Position numbers and translations under genes: made by a program. From NCBI GenBank assembly GCA_032000125.1, contig DAMALH010000002.1, forward strand, positions 62,001 through 126,000: a DNA stretch of 64,000 nucleotides, in the 5' to 3' direction. Positions 9,145 to 18,091 of the stretch are shown here, in pieces. The stretch's first letter is position 1, and each line of letters starts with the position of its first letter. The notes beneath the pieces were generated by a model that was not told where the DNA came from, made no database searches, and saw only the letters and a program-made list of their open reading frames with translations. The stretch comes from Dryocola sp032000125. GTDB taxonomy: Bacteria; Pseudomonadota; Gammaproteobacteria; Enterobacterales; Enterobacteriaceae.

Positions 9145-11850
9145 ATGTTGATCCCATCCAAATTGAGTCGCCCGGTGCGTCTGGAAAATACCGTGGTTCG
9201 CGACCGCCTGTTGATGAAGCTATCAACCGCCGCAAATTATCGCATGGCGTTGATAACCAGTCCCGCAGGCTATGGCAAAACCACACTGGTCTCCCAGTGG
9301 GCAGCAGGGAAAAATGAGTTAGGCTGGTACTCCCTCGATGAGGGCGACAACCAGCAAGAACGCTTTGCCAGTTATCTGGTTACCGCCATTCAACAGGCGA
9401 CCGGCGGCCACTGTGTCAGCAGTGAAGTGATGGCGCAAAAGCGTCAGTATGCGAGCCTCTCATCGCTATTTTCGCAGCTTTTTATTGAGCTGGCGGAATG
9501 GCATCGCCCGCTATTTCTCGTAATTGATGATTACCATTTAATTAAAAATCCGGTTATTCACGAGGCGATGCGCTTTTTCATTCGTCACCAGCCGGAAAAC
9601 CTGACGCTGGTGGTGTTATCGCGCAACCTGCCGCAGCTTGGTATCGCCAACCTGCGCGTGCGCGATCAGCTTCTGGAAATTGGCAGCCAGCAGCTTGCCT
9701 TTACCCACCAGGAAGCGAAACAGTTCTTTGACTGCCGTCTGAATACGCCGATTGAGCCGGCCGACAGCAGCCGCCTGTGCGATGACGTAGCCGGCTGGGC
9801 TACCGCATTGCAGCTCATCGTCCTTTCCGCCCGGCAAAATAACACCTCGGCGCATCACTCCGCACGTCGCCTTTCCGGTATCAACGCAAGCCATCTTTCT
9901 GACTATCTGGTGGATGAAGTGCTCGATAACGTGGATGCGGACACGCGTAACTTCCTGCTGCGCAGCTCAATTCTGCGCTCCATGAACGATGCCCTGATTG
10001 TGCGGGTTACCGGTGAAGAAAACGGCCAGATGCGCCTGGAAGACACCGAGCGTCAGGGGCTGTTCATGCAGCGCATGGACGACTCCGGCGAATGGTTCTG
10101 TTTCCATCCGCTGTTTGGCAGCTTCCTGCGCCAGCGCTGTCAGTGGGAGCTTGCTGCGGAACTGCCCGATATTCATCGTGCCGCCGCAGAAAGCTGGATG
10201 GCGCAAGGTTTCCCGAGCGAAGCCATTCACCACGCGTTAGCCGCGGGCGACGCCAGCATGCTGCGCGATATTCTGCTGCATCACGCCTGGGCGCTGTTTA
10301 ACCACAGCGAACTGACCCTGCTGGAAGAGTCCCTTAAGGCGCTGCCGTGGGAAAGCCTGCTTGAGAATCCGAAGCTGGTGCTATTGCAGGCCTGGCTGAT
10401 GCAAAGCCAGCACCGCTATAGCGAAGTCAACCTGCTGCTGGCGCGAGCCGAGCAGGAAATGAATCTGGAAATGGACGATACGCTGCACGGCGAGTTCAAC
10501 GCCCTGCGCGCCCAGGTCGCCATTAATGACGGCGACCCGGTGGAGGCTGAAAGGCTGGCGATGATCGCGCTTGATATGCTGCCGCTGGCAAACTACTACA
10601 GCCGCATCGTTGCCACCTCCGTTCATGGCGAAGTGCTGCACTGCAAAGGCGATCTGACGAAATCCCTGTCGGTGATGCAGCAAACTGAGCAGATGTCGCG
10701 CCGACACGACGTCTGGCATTACGCGCTGTGGAGCCTTATCCAGCAAAGCGAAATCCTGCTGGCCCAGGGTTTCCTGCAGGCCGCATGGGAGATGCAGGAA
10801 AAAGCCTTCGTCCTTATTCGCGAACAACATCTCGAACAGTTGCCGCTGCACGAATTCCTGTTACGTATTCGCGCGCAACTGCTTTGGGCCTGGTCACGGC
10901 TGGATGAAGCCGAGGCTTCGGCTCGTTACGGCGTGGAAGTGCTTTCCGGCTACCAGCCGCAGCAGCAGTTGCAGTGTCTGGCGCTGCTGGTGCAGTGCTC
11001 GCTGGCACGCGGCGATCTGGATAACGCCCGTAGCCACCTCAATCGCCTTGAGAACCTGCTCGGCAACGGGCCTTATCACAGCGACTGGGTTTCTAACGCC
11101 GATAAGGTGCGGGTCATTTACTGGCAAATGACCGACGACAAAAAGTCTGCCGCCAACTGGTTACGCCAGACGCCAAAACCGGAGTTTGCCAATAACCACT
11201 TCCTGCAAAGCCAGTGGCGCAACATCGCCCGCGTACAGATCCTGCTGGGTGAGTTTGATCCGGCGGAAATGGTGCTGGAAGAGTTAAACGAAAACGCGCG
11301 CAGCCTGCGGCTGATGAGCGATCTCAACCGCAACCTGCTGCTGTTAAACCAGCTCTACTGGCAGTCCGGGCGTAAAAGCGATGCGCAGCGCGTGCTGCTT
11401 GAAGCGCTGGCGCTGGCCAATCGCACCGGCTTCATCAGCCATTTTGTGATTGAAGGCGAAGCTATGGCGCAGCAGTTGCGCCAGCTAATCCAGCTTAATA
11501 CGCTGCCGGAGCTTGATCAGCATCGCGCCCAGCGAATTTTGCGTGAGATTAACCAGCATCATCGCCACAAGTTCGCACACTTCGATGAGAGCTTTGTTAG
11601 CCGTCTGCTGTCCCATCCTGAAGTGCCGGAGCTTATCCGCACCAGCCCGCTCACCCAGCGTGAATGGCAGGTGCTGGGGCTGATTTATTCGGGTTACAGC
11701 AACGAGCAAATCGCGGGCGAGCTGGACGTGGCGGCAACCACTATCAAAACGCATATCCGCAATCTTTATCAGAAGCTCGGCGTGGCGCACCGTCAGGATG
11801 CCGTGCAGCATGCACAGAAGCTGCTCAAGATGATGGGGTACGGGGTTTAA
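9145..11850 (+). CDS. malT: Maltose regulon activator MalT
   Basis: 901 residues, the same length as E. coli. A STAND-class ATPase regulator activated by maltotriose and ATP. Seen: the Walker A motif SPAGYGKTT at residues 39-47, Walker B-like hydrophobic residues ending in DDYH, a long helical-repeat (TPR-like) middle that binds inducer, and a C-terminal LuxR-type helix-turn-helix from about residue 835 (LTQREWQVLGLI ... TIKTHIRNLYQKL). Divergent from malPQ, which it activates. The next gene, glpD, faces it. Confidence 0.98.
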   Translation: MLIPSKLSRPVRLENTVVRDRLLMKLSTAANYRMALITSPAGYGKTTLVSQWAAGKNELGWYSLDEGDNQQERFASYLVTAIQQATGGHCVSSEVMAQKRQYASLSSLFSQLFIELAEWHRPLFLVIDDYHLIKNPVIHEAMRFFIRHQPENLTLVVLSRNLPQLGIANLRVRDQLLEIGSQQLAFTHQEAKQFFDCRLNTPIEPADSSRLCDDVAGWATALQLIVLSARQNNTSAHHSARRLSGINASHLSDYLVDEVLDNVDADTRNFLLRSSILRSMNDALIVRVTGEENGQMRLEDTERQGLFMQRMDDSGEWFCFHPLFGSFLRQRCQWELAAELPDIHRAAAESWMAQGFPSEAIHHALAAGDASMLRDILLHHAWALFNHSELTLLEESLKALPWESLLENPKLVLLQAWLMQSQHRYSEVNLLLARAEQEMNLEMDDTLHGEFNALRAQVAINDGDPVEAERLAMIALDMLPLANYYSRIVATSVHGEVLHCKGDLTKSLSVMQQTEQMSRRHDVWHYALWSLIQQSEILLAQGFLQAAWEMQEKAFVLIREQHLEQLPLHEFLLRIRAQLLWAWSRLDEAEASARYGVEVLSGYQPQQQLQCLALLVQCSLARGDLDNARSHLNRLENLLGNGPYHSDWVSNADKVRVIYWQMTDDKKSAANWLRQTPKPEFANNHFLQSQWRNIARVQILLGEFDPAEMVLEELNENARSLRLMSDLNRNLLLLNQLYWQSGRKSDAQRVLLEALALANRTGFISHFVIEGEAMAQQLRQLIQLNTLPELDQHRAQRILREINQHHRHKFAHFDESFVSRLLSHPEVPELIRTSPLTQREWQVLGLIYSGYSNEQIAGELDVAATTIKTHIRNLYQKLGVAHRQDAVQHAQKLLKMMGYGV

Positions 11851-11875
11851 AAACCCTCTCCCTGGGGGAGAGGGC
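11845..11875 (-). terminator. glpD terminator (CCCTCTCCC palindrome)
   Basis: The palindrome CCCTCTCCC TG GGGGAGAGGG (11854-11874) lies 14 bases after the glpD stop and, read on the - strand, is followed by TTTTT. It also sits 3 bases after the malT stop, so it separates the convergent pair. It belongs to a small palindrome family seen at four other places in the window. Confidence 0.75.
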
Positions 11876-11888
11876 CAGAAAGAATCTC

Positions 11889-13397
11889 TCAGGAAGCCAG
11901 AGACAACGTCGGTTTACCGTTCCGCTTTACCAGCCACTGCGCCACCTGCGCCTGCTGCTCTTCCGTCAGCCACATGCCAAGCTTGGTACGACGCCAGATG
12001 GCGTCATCGACGCGCTTAACCCACTCATGCTCGGCCAGATAACGCAGTTCGGCTTCATAAAATTCATGCCCGAAGTGCTCACCTAAATCGTCAAGGGATG
12101 TCGCCTCCTGAAGAATCAGGTCGCTGTTACTACCGTAGGTACGGGCAAAGCGACGCGCCAGGCTTTCGCTCAGGAAGGTATAACGGCGGCGCAGTTGAGC
12201 GGCAAAATCATCGCGGTCGCCGGTAATATCGCCGCCCGGCAATTTGCTGCCTTTCGTCCAGGCCGGGCCGATTTTCGGGTAGTAAGCCTGCAGTTTGTCC
12301 AGTGCGTGTTCCGCAAGTTTGCGGTAGGTGGTCAGCTTGCCGCCAAAAACGGACAGCAGCGGCGCTTTACCGTTTTCGTCGTGGATATCCAGGGTGTAGT
12401 CACGAGTGATGGCCTGCGGCGAATCGGATTCATCATCACACAGCGGGCGAACGCCGGAGTAGGTCCACACCACGTCCTCACGCGAAAGCGCCTTTTTAAA
12501 GTGCTCGTTATAGACATCCAGCAGGTATTTCACTTCGCTCTCGTCAATGTGAACCGCTTTCGGATCGCCTTTGTACTCCACGTCGGTGGTGCCGATAATC
12601 GAGAACTCGTCCATCCAAGGAATGACAAACACGATGCGCTTATCTTCGTTTTGCAGGATATAAGCCTGCTTCTGGTTGTGCACTCGCGGCACAACGATAT
12701 GGCTGCCTTTGATCAGGCGGATACCGTACGGCGAAGGCAGCTTCAGGCCGTCGTCGAAAAAGTCTTTCACCCACGGACCGGTAGCGTTAACCAGGCCGCG
12801 CGCGCGCCAGGTAAAGGTTTCGCCGGTATCGATATCCTGCGCCTCAACCACCCAGTGGCCGTTTTCGCGGCGGGCGCTGGTTGCGCGGGTACGGGTTTTC
12901 ACCTCGCCGCCTTTACGCGTAACCATCTGCGCGTTCGCCAGCACCAGGCGCGCATCGTCCACCCAGCAGTCGGAATATTCGAAACCGCGCACAATTTCTG
13001 GCTTAAGCACTGAATCTGCGCCAAAACGCAAACCGGTCGATCCCGGCAGGCTGGTGCGTTTACCGAGGTGGTCGTACATAAAAAGACCGATGCGGATCAT
13101 CCAGGCCGGTCGTAAATGCGGGCGATGGGGCAGACGAAAGCGCATCGGGAAGGCGATATGCGGAGCCATATTCAACAGCACTTCGCGCTCCGCCAGCGCC
13201 TCGCTCACGAGGCGGAATTCGTAATGTTCCAGATAGCGCAGGCCGCCGTGGATCAATTTTGAGCTGGCGGAGGACGTTGCGCAGGCCAGGTCTTGCCCCT
13301 CCAGCATTAACACAGACAGGCCGCGGCCTGCTGCATCCGCCGCGATACCGGCGCCGTTAATACCGCCGCCAATGACAATCAGATCTTTGGTTTCCAT
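11889..13397 (-). CDS. glpD: Aerobic glycerol-3-phosphate dehydrogenase GlpD
   Basis: 502 residues (E. coli 501) from METKDLIVIGGG; an upstream start would add only MCGGS. Peripheral inner-membrane flavoenzyme that oxidises glycerol-3-phosphate to dihydroxyacetone phosphate and reduces quinone. Seen: the N-terminal FAD-binding motif GGGINGAGIAADAAGRG, the LIHGGLRYLE substrate region, and SVFGGKLTTYRKLAE near residue 350, typical of this family. Divergent from glpEGR, with GlpR operators at its promoter. Confidence 0.98.
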   Translation of the reverse strand: METKDLIVIGGGINGAGIAADAAGRGLSVLMLEGQDLACATSSASSKLIHGGLRYLEHYEFRLVSEALAEREVLLNMAPHIAFPMRFRLPHRPHLRPAWMIRIGLFMYDHLGKRTSLPGSTGLRFGADSVLKPEIVRGFEYSDCWVDDARLVLANAQMVTRKGGEVKTRTRATSARRENGHWVVEAQDIDTGETFTWRARGLVNATGPWVKDFFDDGLKLPSPYGIRLIKGSHIVVPRVHNQKQAYILQNEDKRIVFVIPWMDEFSIIGTTDVEYKGDPKAVHIDESEVKYLLDVYNEHFKKALSREDVVWTYSGVRPLCDDESDSPQAITRDYTLDIHDENGKAPLLSVFGGKLTTYRKLAEHALDKLQAYYPKIGPAWTKGSKLPGGDITGDRDDFAAQLRRRYTFLSESLARRFARTYGSNSDLILQEATSLDDLGEHFGHEFYEAELRYLAEHEWVKRVDDAIWRRTKLGMWLTEEQQAQVAQWLVKRNGKPTLSLAS

Positions 13398-13412
13398 GCT
13401 GCCCCCACACAC

Positions 13413-13475
13413 TTTCGTTAAAGCTCATAAATGTTCGTTATCGCTCATAATAGCAATTGCCCGGCGTTTTGCTAA
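13413..13475 (-). promoter_or_regulatory. glpD promoter with tandem GlpR operators
   Basis: On the - strand: -35 TTAGCA (13470-13475), a 17-base spacer and -10 TATTAT (13447-13452). The stretches AATGTTCGTTATCGCTCATA (13430-13449) and TTTCGTTAAAGCTCATAAAT (13413-13432) resemble GlpR operator sequences (WATGTTCG-type half sites) and cover the -10 and the region after it. GlpR is encoded 1.4 kb away in this window. Confidence 0.7.
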
Positions 13476-13491
13476 CGAAAAAAAAACATTT

Positions 13492-13513
13492 CTGCGTGAT
13501 GTGGATAACATAA
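13492..13513 (-). promoter_or_regulatory. Candidate CRP site in glpD-glpE intergenic region
   Basis: GCGTGATGTGGATAACAT has the GTGA-N6-TAACA layout of a CRP site and is centred about 62 bases upstream of the inferred glpD transcription start. This is a position typical of CRP activation. It could also serve glpE. Confidence 0.45.
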
Positions 13514-13600
13514 TGGCGTTAATATCAGCGGCCAGAGGCAGGTTTCGCTTAGTATGGCGGCGAGCCCGTCCCCTTTCCTTTATATGCACATGAGCAAGCT

Positions 13601-13930
13601 ATGGATCAATTTGAATGTATTGGTGTGGAAGAAGCGCACCAGAAGCTGCACCAGAAACTGGCGGTATTAGTGGACATCCGCGATCCGCAGAGCTTTGCGA
13701 TGGGGCACACGCCGGGCGCCTTTCACCTCACCAATGACCGCCTGGTGACCTTTATGCAGCAGACCGATTTCGATACGCCGGTTATGGTGATGTGCTATCA
13801 CGGCAACAGCAGCAAAGGCGCGGCCCAGTACCTGCTGCAACAGGGCTACGATAATGTATACAGCGTTGATGGCGGCTTTGACGCCTGGCATCGCCATTTC
13901 CCGGCGGAAGTCGATCGCGGCACTGCATAA
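13601..13930 (+). CDS. glpE: Thiosulfate sulfurtransferase GlpE
   Basis: 109 residues (E. coli 108). A single-domain rhodanese. The catalytic cysteine is C65 in MCYHGNSSKGAA, and the DIRDPQSFAMGHTPGAFHL segment is the usual rhodanese N-terminal signature. It transfers sulfane sulfur from thiosulfate to cyanide or a thiol such as thioredoxin. The physiological role within the glp operon is unclear. Followed by glpG after 46 bases. Confidence 0.96.
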   Translation: MDQFECIGVEEAHQKLHQKLAVLVDIRDPQSFAMGHTPGAFHLTNDRLVTFMQQTDFDTPVMVMCYHGNSSKGAAQYLLQQGYDNVYSVDGGFDAWHRHFPAEVDRGTA

Positions 13931-13976
13931 GGTGCGGGTATACTGCTTCCTTTTGTCAGTATTTGGTTGAAACCCT

Positions 13977-14807
13977 ATGATCATGATCACCTCGTTTGCC
14001 AACCCGCGAGTTGCGCAGGCGTTTGTCGACTATATGGCGACGCAGGGCGTCGTCCTCACGATCCAACAGCATCAGCAGAGCGATATCTGGCTTGCGGACG
14101 ACGGCCAGGAATCCAGAGTGCGCAGCGAGCTGGAGCAGTTTCTTGCTAACCCCGGCGACGCACGCTATCTGGCGGCAAGCTGGGCCGCAGGGGATACCGC
14201 AAGCGGCCTGCGCTACCAGCGCTACCCCTTTCTTGCGACAATTCAGCAAAAAGCCGGGCCGTTTACGCTTGCGGTAATTGCCGCATGCGTGCTGGTCTGG
14301 CTGGCTATGCAGGCGCTGGGCGATCGCACCGTGATGGTCTGGCTGGCCTGGCCTTACGCAGACAGCCTGCGCTATGAATTCTGGCGCTATTTCAGCCACG
14401 CCCTGCTGCATTTTTCGCTGCTGCATATCACTTTCAACCTGCTATGGTGGTGGTATCTCGGCGGCCCGCTGGAGAAGCGTCTTGGCAGCGGAAAACTGAT
14501 CGTCCTGACGATTATCTCGGCGCTGCTCAGCGGCTATGTACAGGCAAAATTCAGCGGCCCGTTATTCGGCGGGTTATCCGGAACGGTATACGCGCTAATG
14601 GGCTATGTATGGCTCAGGGGCGAGCGGGATCCCGAAAGCGGGATCTATATGCAGCGCGGTCTGATGGCCTTTGCGGTGCTGTGGATTGTTCTGGGCTACT
14701 TCGATATTTTAGGGTTGTCGATCGCTAACGCCGCCCACGTCACCGGACTGCTGGTGGGCCTCACGATGGCGCTGGTCGATACTCTGCATGCGCGAAAACG
14801 AACATAA
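13977..14807 (+). CDS. glpG: Rhomboid intramembrane serine protease GlpG
   Basis: 276 residues, equal to E. coli. A soluble N-terminal domain (about 1-90) is followed by six membrane segments. The catalytic dyad is S201 in GGLSGTVYALMGY and H254 in ANAAHVTGLLVGL, at the E. coli positions. The L1-loop residues WR (EFWRYFSHALLHFS) are kept. Of the two close ATGs (13977, 13983), the first matches the E. coli start. Inner membrane; cleaves single-pass membrane proteins. Confidence 0.98.
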   Translation: MIMITSFANPRVAQAFVDYMATQGVVLTIQQHQQSDIWLADDGQESRVRSELEQFLANPGDARYLAASWAAGDTASGLRYQRYPFLATIQQKAGPFTLAVIAACVLVWLAMQALGDRTVMVWLAWPYADSLRYEFWRYFSHALLHFSLLHITFNLLWWWYLGGPLEKRLGSGKLIVLTIISALLSGYVQAKFSGPLFGGLSGTVYALMGYVWLRGERDPESGIYMQRGLMAFAVLWIVLGYFDILGLSIANAAHVTGLLVGLTMALVDTLHARKRT

Positions 14808-14823
14808 AAATCTGGAGTAGAGC

Positions 14824-15582
14824 ATGAAGCAAACGCAACGACACGACGCAATTGTCGAGCTGGTGAAAAAACAGGGATATGTCAGCACCGAAGAGCTGGT
14901 GGAGCAATTTTCAGTCAGCCCGCAGACCATTCGCCGCGATCTGAACGATCTTGCCGATCGGAATATGATTATGCGTCACCACGGCGGCGCGGCGCTGCCG
15001 TCAAGCTCGGTGAATACCTCATGGCACGATCGTAAGGCAACCCAGACGGCGGAAAAAGAGCGCATTGCGCGCAAAGTTGCCAGCCAAATCCCCGACGGCG
15101 CCACGCTGTTTATCGACATTGGCACCACGCCGGAGGCCGTTGCCCACGCGCTTTTAGACCACAGTAACTTGCGTGTGGTCACCAACAATCTTAACGTCGC
15201 CAACACGCTGAAGGTAAAAGAAGACTTTCGCATCATTCTGGCGGGCGGCGAACTGCGCAGCCGCGACGGCGGGATTATCGGCGAAGCAACGCTCGACTTT
15301 ATCTCTCAGTTCCGCCTGGATTTCGGCATTCTGGGGATAAGCGGTATCGACGGCGACGGTTCACTGCTGGAATTTGACTACCATGAAGTGCGTACCAAGC
15401 GCGCCATTATTGAAAACTCCCGCTGCGTGATGCTGGTTGTCGATCACTCCAAATTTGGCCGCAACGCGATGGTCAATCTGGGCAGCATCAGCCTGGTCGA
15501 TCAGGTTTACACCGACGTGATGCCGCCTGCGGCCGTGATGCAGGTGATTACGGACAATAACGTGCTGCTGGAGCTGTGCTGA
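14824..15582 (+). CDS. glpR: Glycerol-3-phosphate regulon repressor GlpR
   Basis: 252 residues, DeoR family. The N-terminal helix-turn-helix reads YVSTEELVEQFSVSPQTIRRDLNDL. The C-terminal effector domain is sugar-phosphate-isomerase-like (GTTPEAVAHALL, ILAGGELRSRDGGIIGE). Represses glpD and other glp genes until glycerol-3-phosphate binds. A good ribosome site (CTGGAGTAGAGC) precedes the start. E. coli K-12 MG1655 glpR is known to carry a frameshift; this copy is open throughout. Confidence 0.96.
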   Translation: MKQTQRHDAIVELVKKQGYVSTEELVEQFSVSPQTIRRDLNDLADRNMIMRHHGGAALPSSSVNTSWHDRKATQTAEKERIARKVASQIPDGATLFIDIGTTPEAVAHALLDHSNLRVVTNNLNVANTLKVKEDFRIILAGGELRSRDGGIIGEATLDFISQFRLDFGILGISGIDGDGSLLEFDYHEVRTKRAIIENSRCVMLVVDHSKFGRNAMVNLGSISLVDQVYTDVMPPAAVMQVITDNNVLLELC

Positions 15583-15587
15583 GCAGG

Positions 15588-15612
15588 CCCCTCTCCCTAA
15601 AAAGGGAGAGGG
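15588..15612. terminator. Palindrome between convergent glpR and glgP
   Basis: CCCTCTCCCT / AGGGAGAGGG with an AAAA loop, between two convergent stops. There is no T-run on either side, so termination is inferred from position. Same family as 11854, 39665 and 47401. Confidence 0.6.
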
Positions 15613-15624
15613 TAATAACAAAAA

Positions 15625-18072
15625 CTACAGCCGTACCGGTTTGATATGCCAAATCTCGTCGGCGTATTCCTGAATCGTCCTGTCGGACGAGAAATAGCCC
15701 ATATTGGCAATGTTGTGCATCGTGCGAATCGTCCACTCTTCCGGCTGGCGGTACAGCTCGTCCACCTTGTCCTGGCAATCCACGTAGCTGCGGTAATCCG
15801 CTAACACCTGATAGTGGTCGCCAAAGTTAATCAGCGAATCCAGCAGGTCCCGGTAGCGGGTAGGCTCGCCAGGGCTGAACGTGCCGGTGCCTATTTGCGT
15901 CAGCACCTGATGCAGTTCTTCATCTTTTTCGTAATATTCGCGCGGCTTATAGCCGTTGCGCCGCAGCGCTTCAACCTCTTCCGCCGTATTACCGAAGATG
16001 AAAATATTTTCTGCCCCTACGTGCTCCAGCATTTCGACATTTGCGCCGTCGAGCGTGCCGATGGTCAGCGCCCCGTTCAGGCCAAATTTCATATTACTGG
16101 TGCCGGAAGCCTCAGTGCCCGCCAGCGAAATCTGCTCGGAGAGATCCGCCGCCGGAATAATGATCTGCGCAAGGCTCACGCTGTAGTTCGGGATAAACAC
16201 CACTTTCAGGAGATCCTTCACCACCGGGTCGTTGTTAATGACCGCCGCCACATCGTTAATAAGGTGGATGATGTGTTTCGCCATGTAATACGCAGAGGCG
16301 GCTTTACCGGCGAAGATGTTCACACGCGGCACCCATTCGGCCGTTGGGTCCGCCTTGATGCGGTTATAACGCGTGATAACGTGCAGCACGTTCATCAACT
16401 GGCGTTTGTATTCATGGATGCGTTTGATCTGCACGTCGAACAGCGCGTTCGGGTTCACCACCACGTTGAGCTGCTGGCCGATATATTCCGCCAGCCGTTT
16501 CTTATTAGCGAGCTTGGCTTTGCGCACGGCCTCGTGTACCGCCGGGTAATCAATATGCTGTTTCAGATCGTTAAGCTGACCGAGATCGGTGCGCCAGGTA
16601 TGGCCAATGTTTTCATCCAGCACGTCTGAAAGCGACGGGTTCGCCAGCGCAAGCCAGCGTCTTGGCGTCACGCCGTTGGTTTTATTACAGAATCGCATTG
16701 GGAAGATGGCCGCGAAATCCGCAAACAGCGACTGCACCATCAGGTTTGAATGCAGTTCGGAAACGCCGTTCACCTTATGGCTCACCACGACCGCAAGCCA
16801 TGCCATGCGCACGCGACGCCCGTTTGATTCGTCGATAATCGAGGTGCGCCCCAGCAGGCCCGTATCGCTGGGGTACTGCTCCTGAAGCGTTTTCAGGAAG
16901 TAGTCGTTAATCTCAAAGATGATTTGCAGGTGACGCGGCAGGATCTTACCGAGCATGTCTACCGGCCAGGTTTCCAGCGCTTCGCTCATCAGCGTGTGGT
17001 TGGTATACGAGAATACCTGGCAGGTCACTTCAAAGGCCGCTTCCCAACTAAATTTGTGCTCGTCCATTAACACACGCATCAGTTCAGGAATAGACAGCAC
17101 CGGGTGGGTGTCATTGAGGTGAATCGCGACTTTATCCGCAAGGTTATCGTAGGTTTTATGCAACTGATAGTGGCGGTTGAGAATGTCCTGCACCGTTGCC
17201 GAAACCAGAAAATATTCCTGGCGCAGACGCAGTTCGCGGCCGGAATAGGTAGAGTCGTCCGGATAAAGCACGCGCGACACATTCTCCGAATGGTTTTTAT
17301 CTTCTACCGCGGCGAAGTAGTCGCCCTGGTTGAATTTACCGAGGTTGATTTCGCTGCTTGCCTGCGCATTCCACAGGCGCAGCGTGTTGGTCGCGTCGGT
17401 GTCGTAACCGGGGATAATCTGATCGTAGGCAACCGCAAGAATCTCCTCGGTTTCCACCCAGCGGGTTTTCTTGCCCTCAAGCTGAACGCGTCCGCCAAAA
17501 CGCACTTTATAACGCGTATTGTGGCGCCTGAACTCCCAGGGGTTGCCGTATTCCAGCCAGTAATCAGGCGATTCTTTCTGACGACCGTCAACGATGTTCT
17601 GCTTAAACATGCCGTAGTCGTAGCGGATACCGTAGCCGCGTCCCGGTAAACCGAGCGTTGCCAGCGAATCAAGAAAACAGGCGGCAAGGCGTCCAAGACC
17701 GCCGTTACCGAGGCCGGGGTCGTTCTCCTCGTCGATCAGTTCTTCAAGGTCGAGGCCCATCTCCTCAAGGGCGCTTTGCACATCCTGGTAAATACCCAGC
17801 GACAGCAGCGCGTTAGAAAGGGTACGGCCAATCAGAAACTCCATCGACAGGTAGTAGACCTGACGAACCTCTTGCGAAAGTTGAGCGCGATTAGAACGCA
17901 ACCAGCGTTCGACCAGACGGTCGCGCACGGCAAACAACGTGGCGTTAAGCCACTCGTGTTTGTTGGCGATGGCAGGGTCTCTCCCCACCGTAAACATCAG
18001 CTTATAGGCAATCGAGTGCTTTAACGCCTCGATGCTAAGCGTGGGTGATGCATAGGAAAAGGGTGCGTTCAT
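15625..18072 (-). CDS. glgP: Glycogen phosphorylase GlgP
   Basis: 815 residues, equal to E. coli, from MNAPFSYASPTLS. A longer frame starts at 18216 but would overlap glgA. A GT35 enzyme that releases glucose-1-phosphate from glycogen ends. Seen: EENDPGLGNGGLGRLAACFLDS split over residues 110-135, NDTHPVLSIPELMR, NGVTPRRW, and the PLP-lysine motif EASGTSNMKFGLNGALTIG. Last gene of glgBXCAP, 19 bases after glgA. Confidence 0.98.
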   Translation of the reverse strand: MNAPFSYASPTLSIEALKHSIAYKLMFTVGRDPAIANKHEWLNATLFAVRDRLVERWLRSNRAQLSQEVRQVYYLSMEFLIGRTLSNALLSLGIYQDVQSALEEMGLDLEELIDEENDPGLGNGGLGRLAACFLDSLATLGLPGRGYGIRYDYGMFKQNIVDGRQKESPDYWLEYGNPWEFRRHNTRYKVRFGGRVQLEGKKTRWVETEEILAVAYDQIIPGYDTDATNTLRLWNAQASSEINLGKFNQGDYFAAVEDKNHSENVSRVLYPDDSTYSGRELRLRQEYFLVSATVQDILNRHYQLHKTYDNLADKVAIHLNDTHPVLSIPELMRVLMDEHKFSWEAAFEVTCQVFSYTNHTLMSEALETWPVDMLGKILPRHLQIIFEINDYFLKTLQEQYPSDTGLLGRTSIIDESNGRRVRMAWLAVVVSHKVNGVSELHSNLMVQSLFADFAAIFPMRFCNKTNGVTPRRWLALANPSLSDVLDENIGHTWRTDLGQLNDLKQHIDYPAVHEAVRKAKLANKKRLAEYIGQQLNVVVNPNALFDVQIKRIHEYKRQLMNVLHVITRYNRIKADPTAEWVPRVNIFAGKAASAYYMAKHIIHLINDVAAVINNDPVVKDLLKVVFIPNYSVSLAQIIIPAADLSEQISLAGTEASGTSNMKFGLNGALTIGTLDGANVEMLEHVGAENIFIFGNTAEEVEALRRNGYKPREYYEKDEELHQVLTQIGTGTFSPGEPTRYRDLLDSLINFGDHYQVLADYRSYVDCQDKVDELYRQPEEWTIRTMHNIANMGYFSSDRTIQEYADEIWHIKPVRL

Positions 18073-18091
18073 ATGGGTGATTCCTGGATGA

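Noticed and set aside
12195..13013. Long + strand frame (272 codons) opposite glpD
   Set aside because: Antisense shadow; composition typical of reversed GlpD codons.
15814..16629. Long + strand frame (271 codons) opposite glgP
   Set aside because: Antisense shadow of glgP, with the same pattern as the one opposite malP, its paralogue.
15625..18072. GlgP NKTNG where I recall NVTNG in E. coli, considered as a possible active-site change
   Set aside because: NKTNG is the common form in other glycogen phosphorylases, so it is normal variation.
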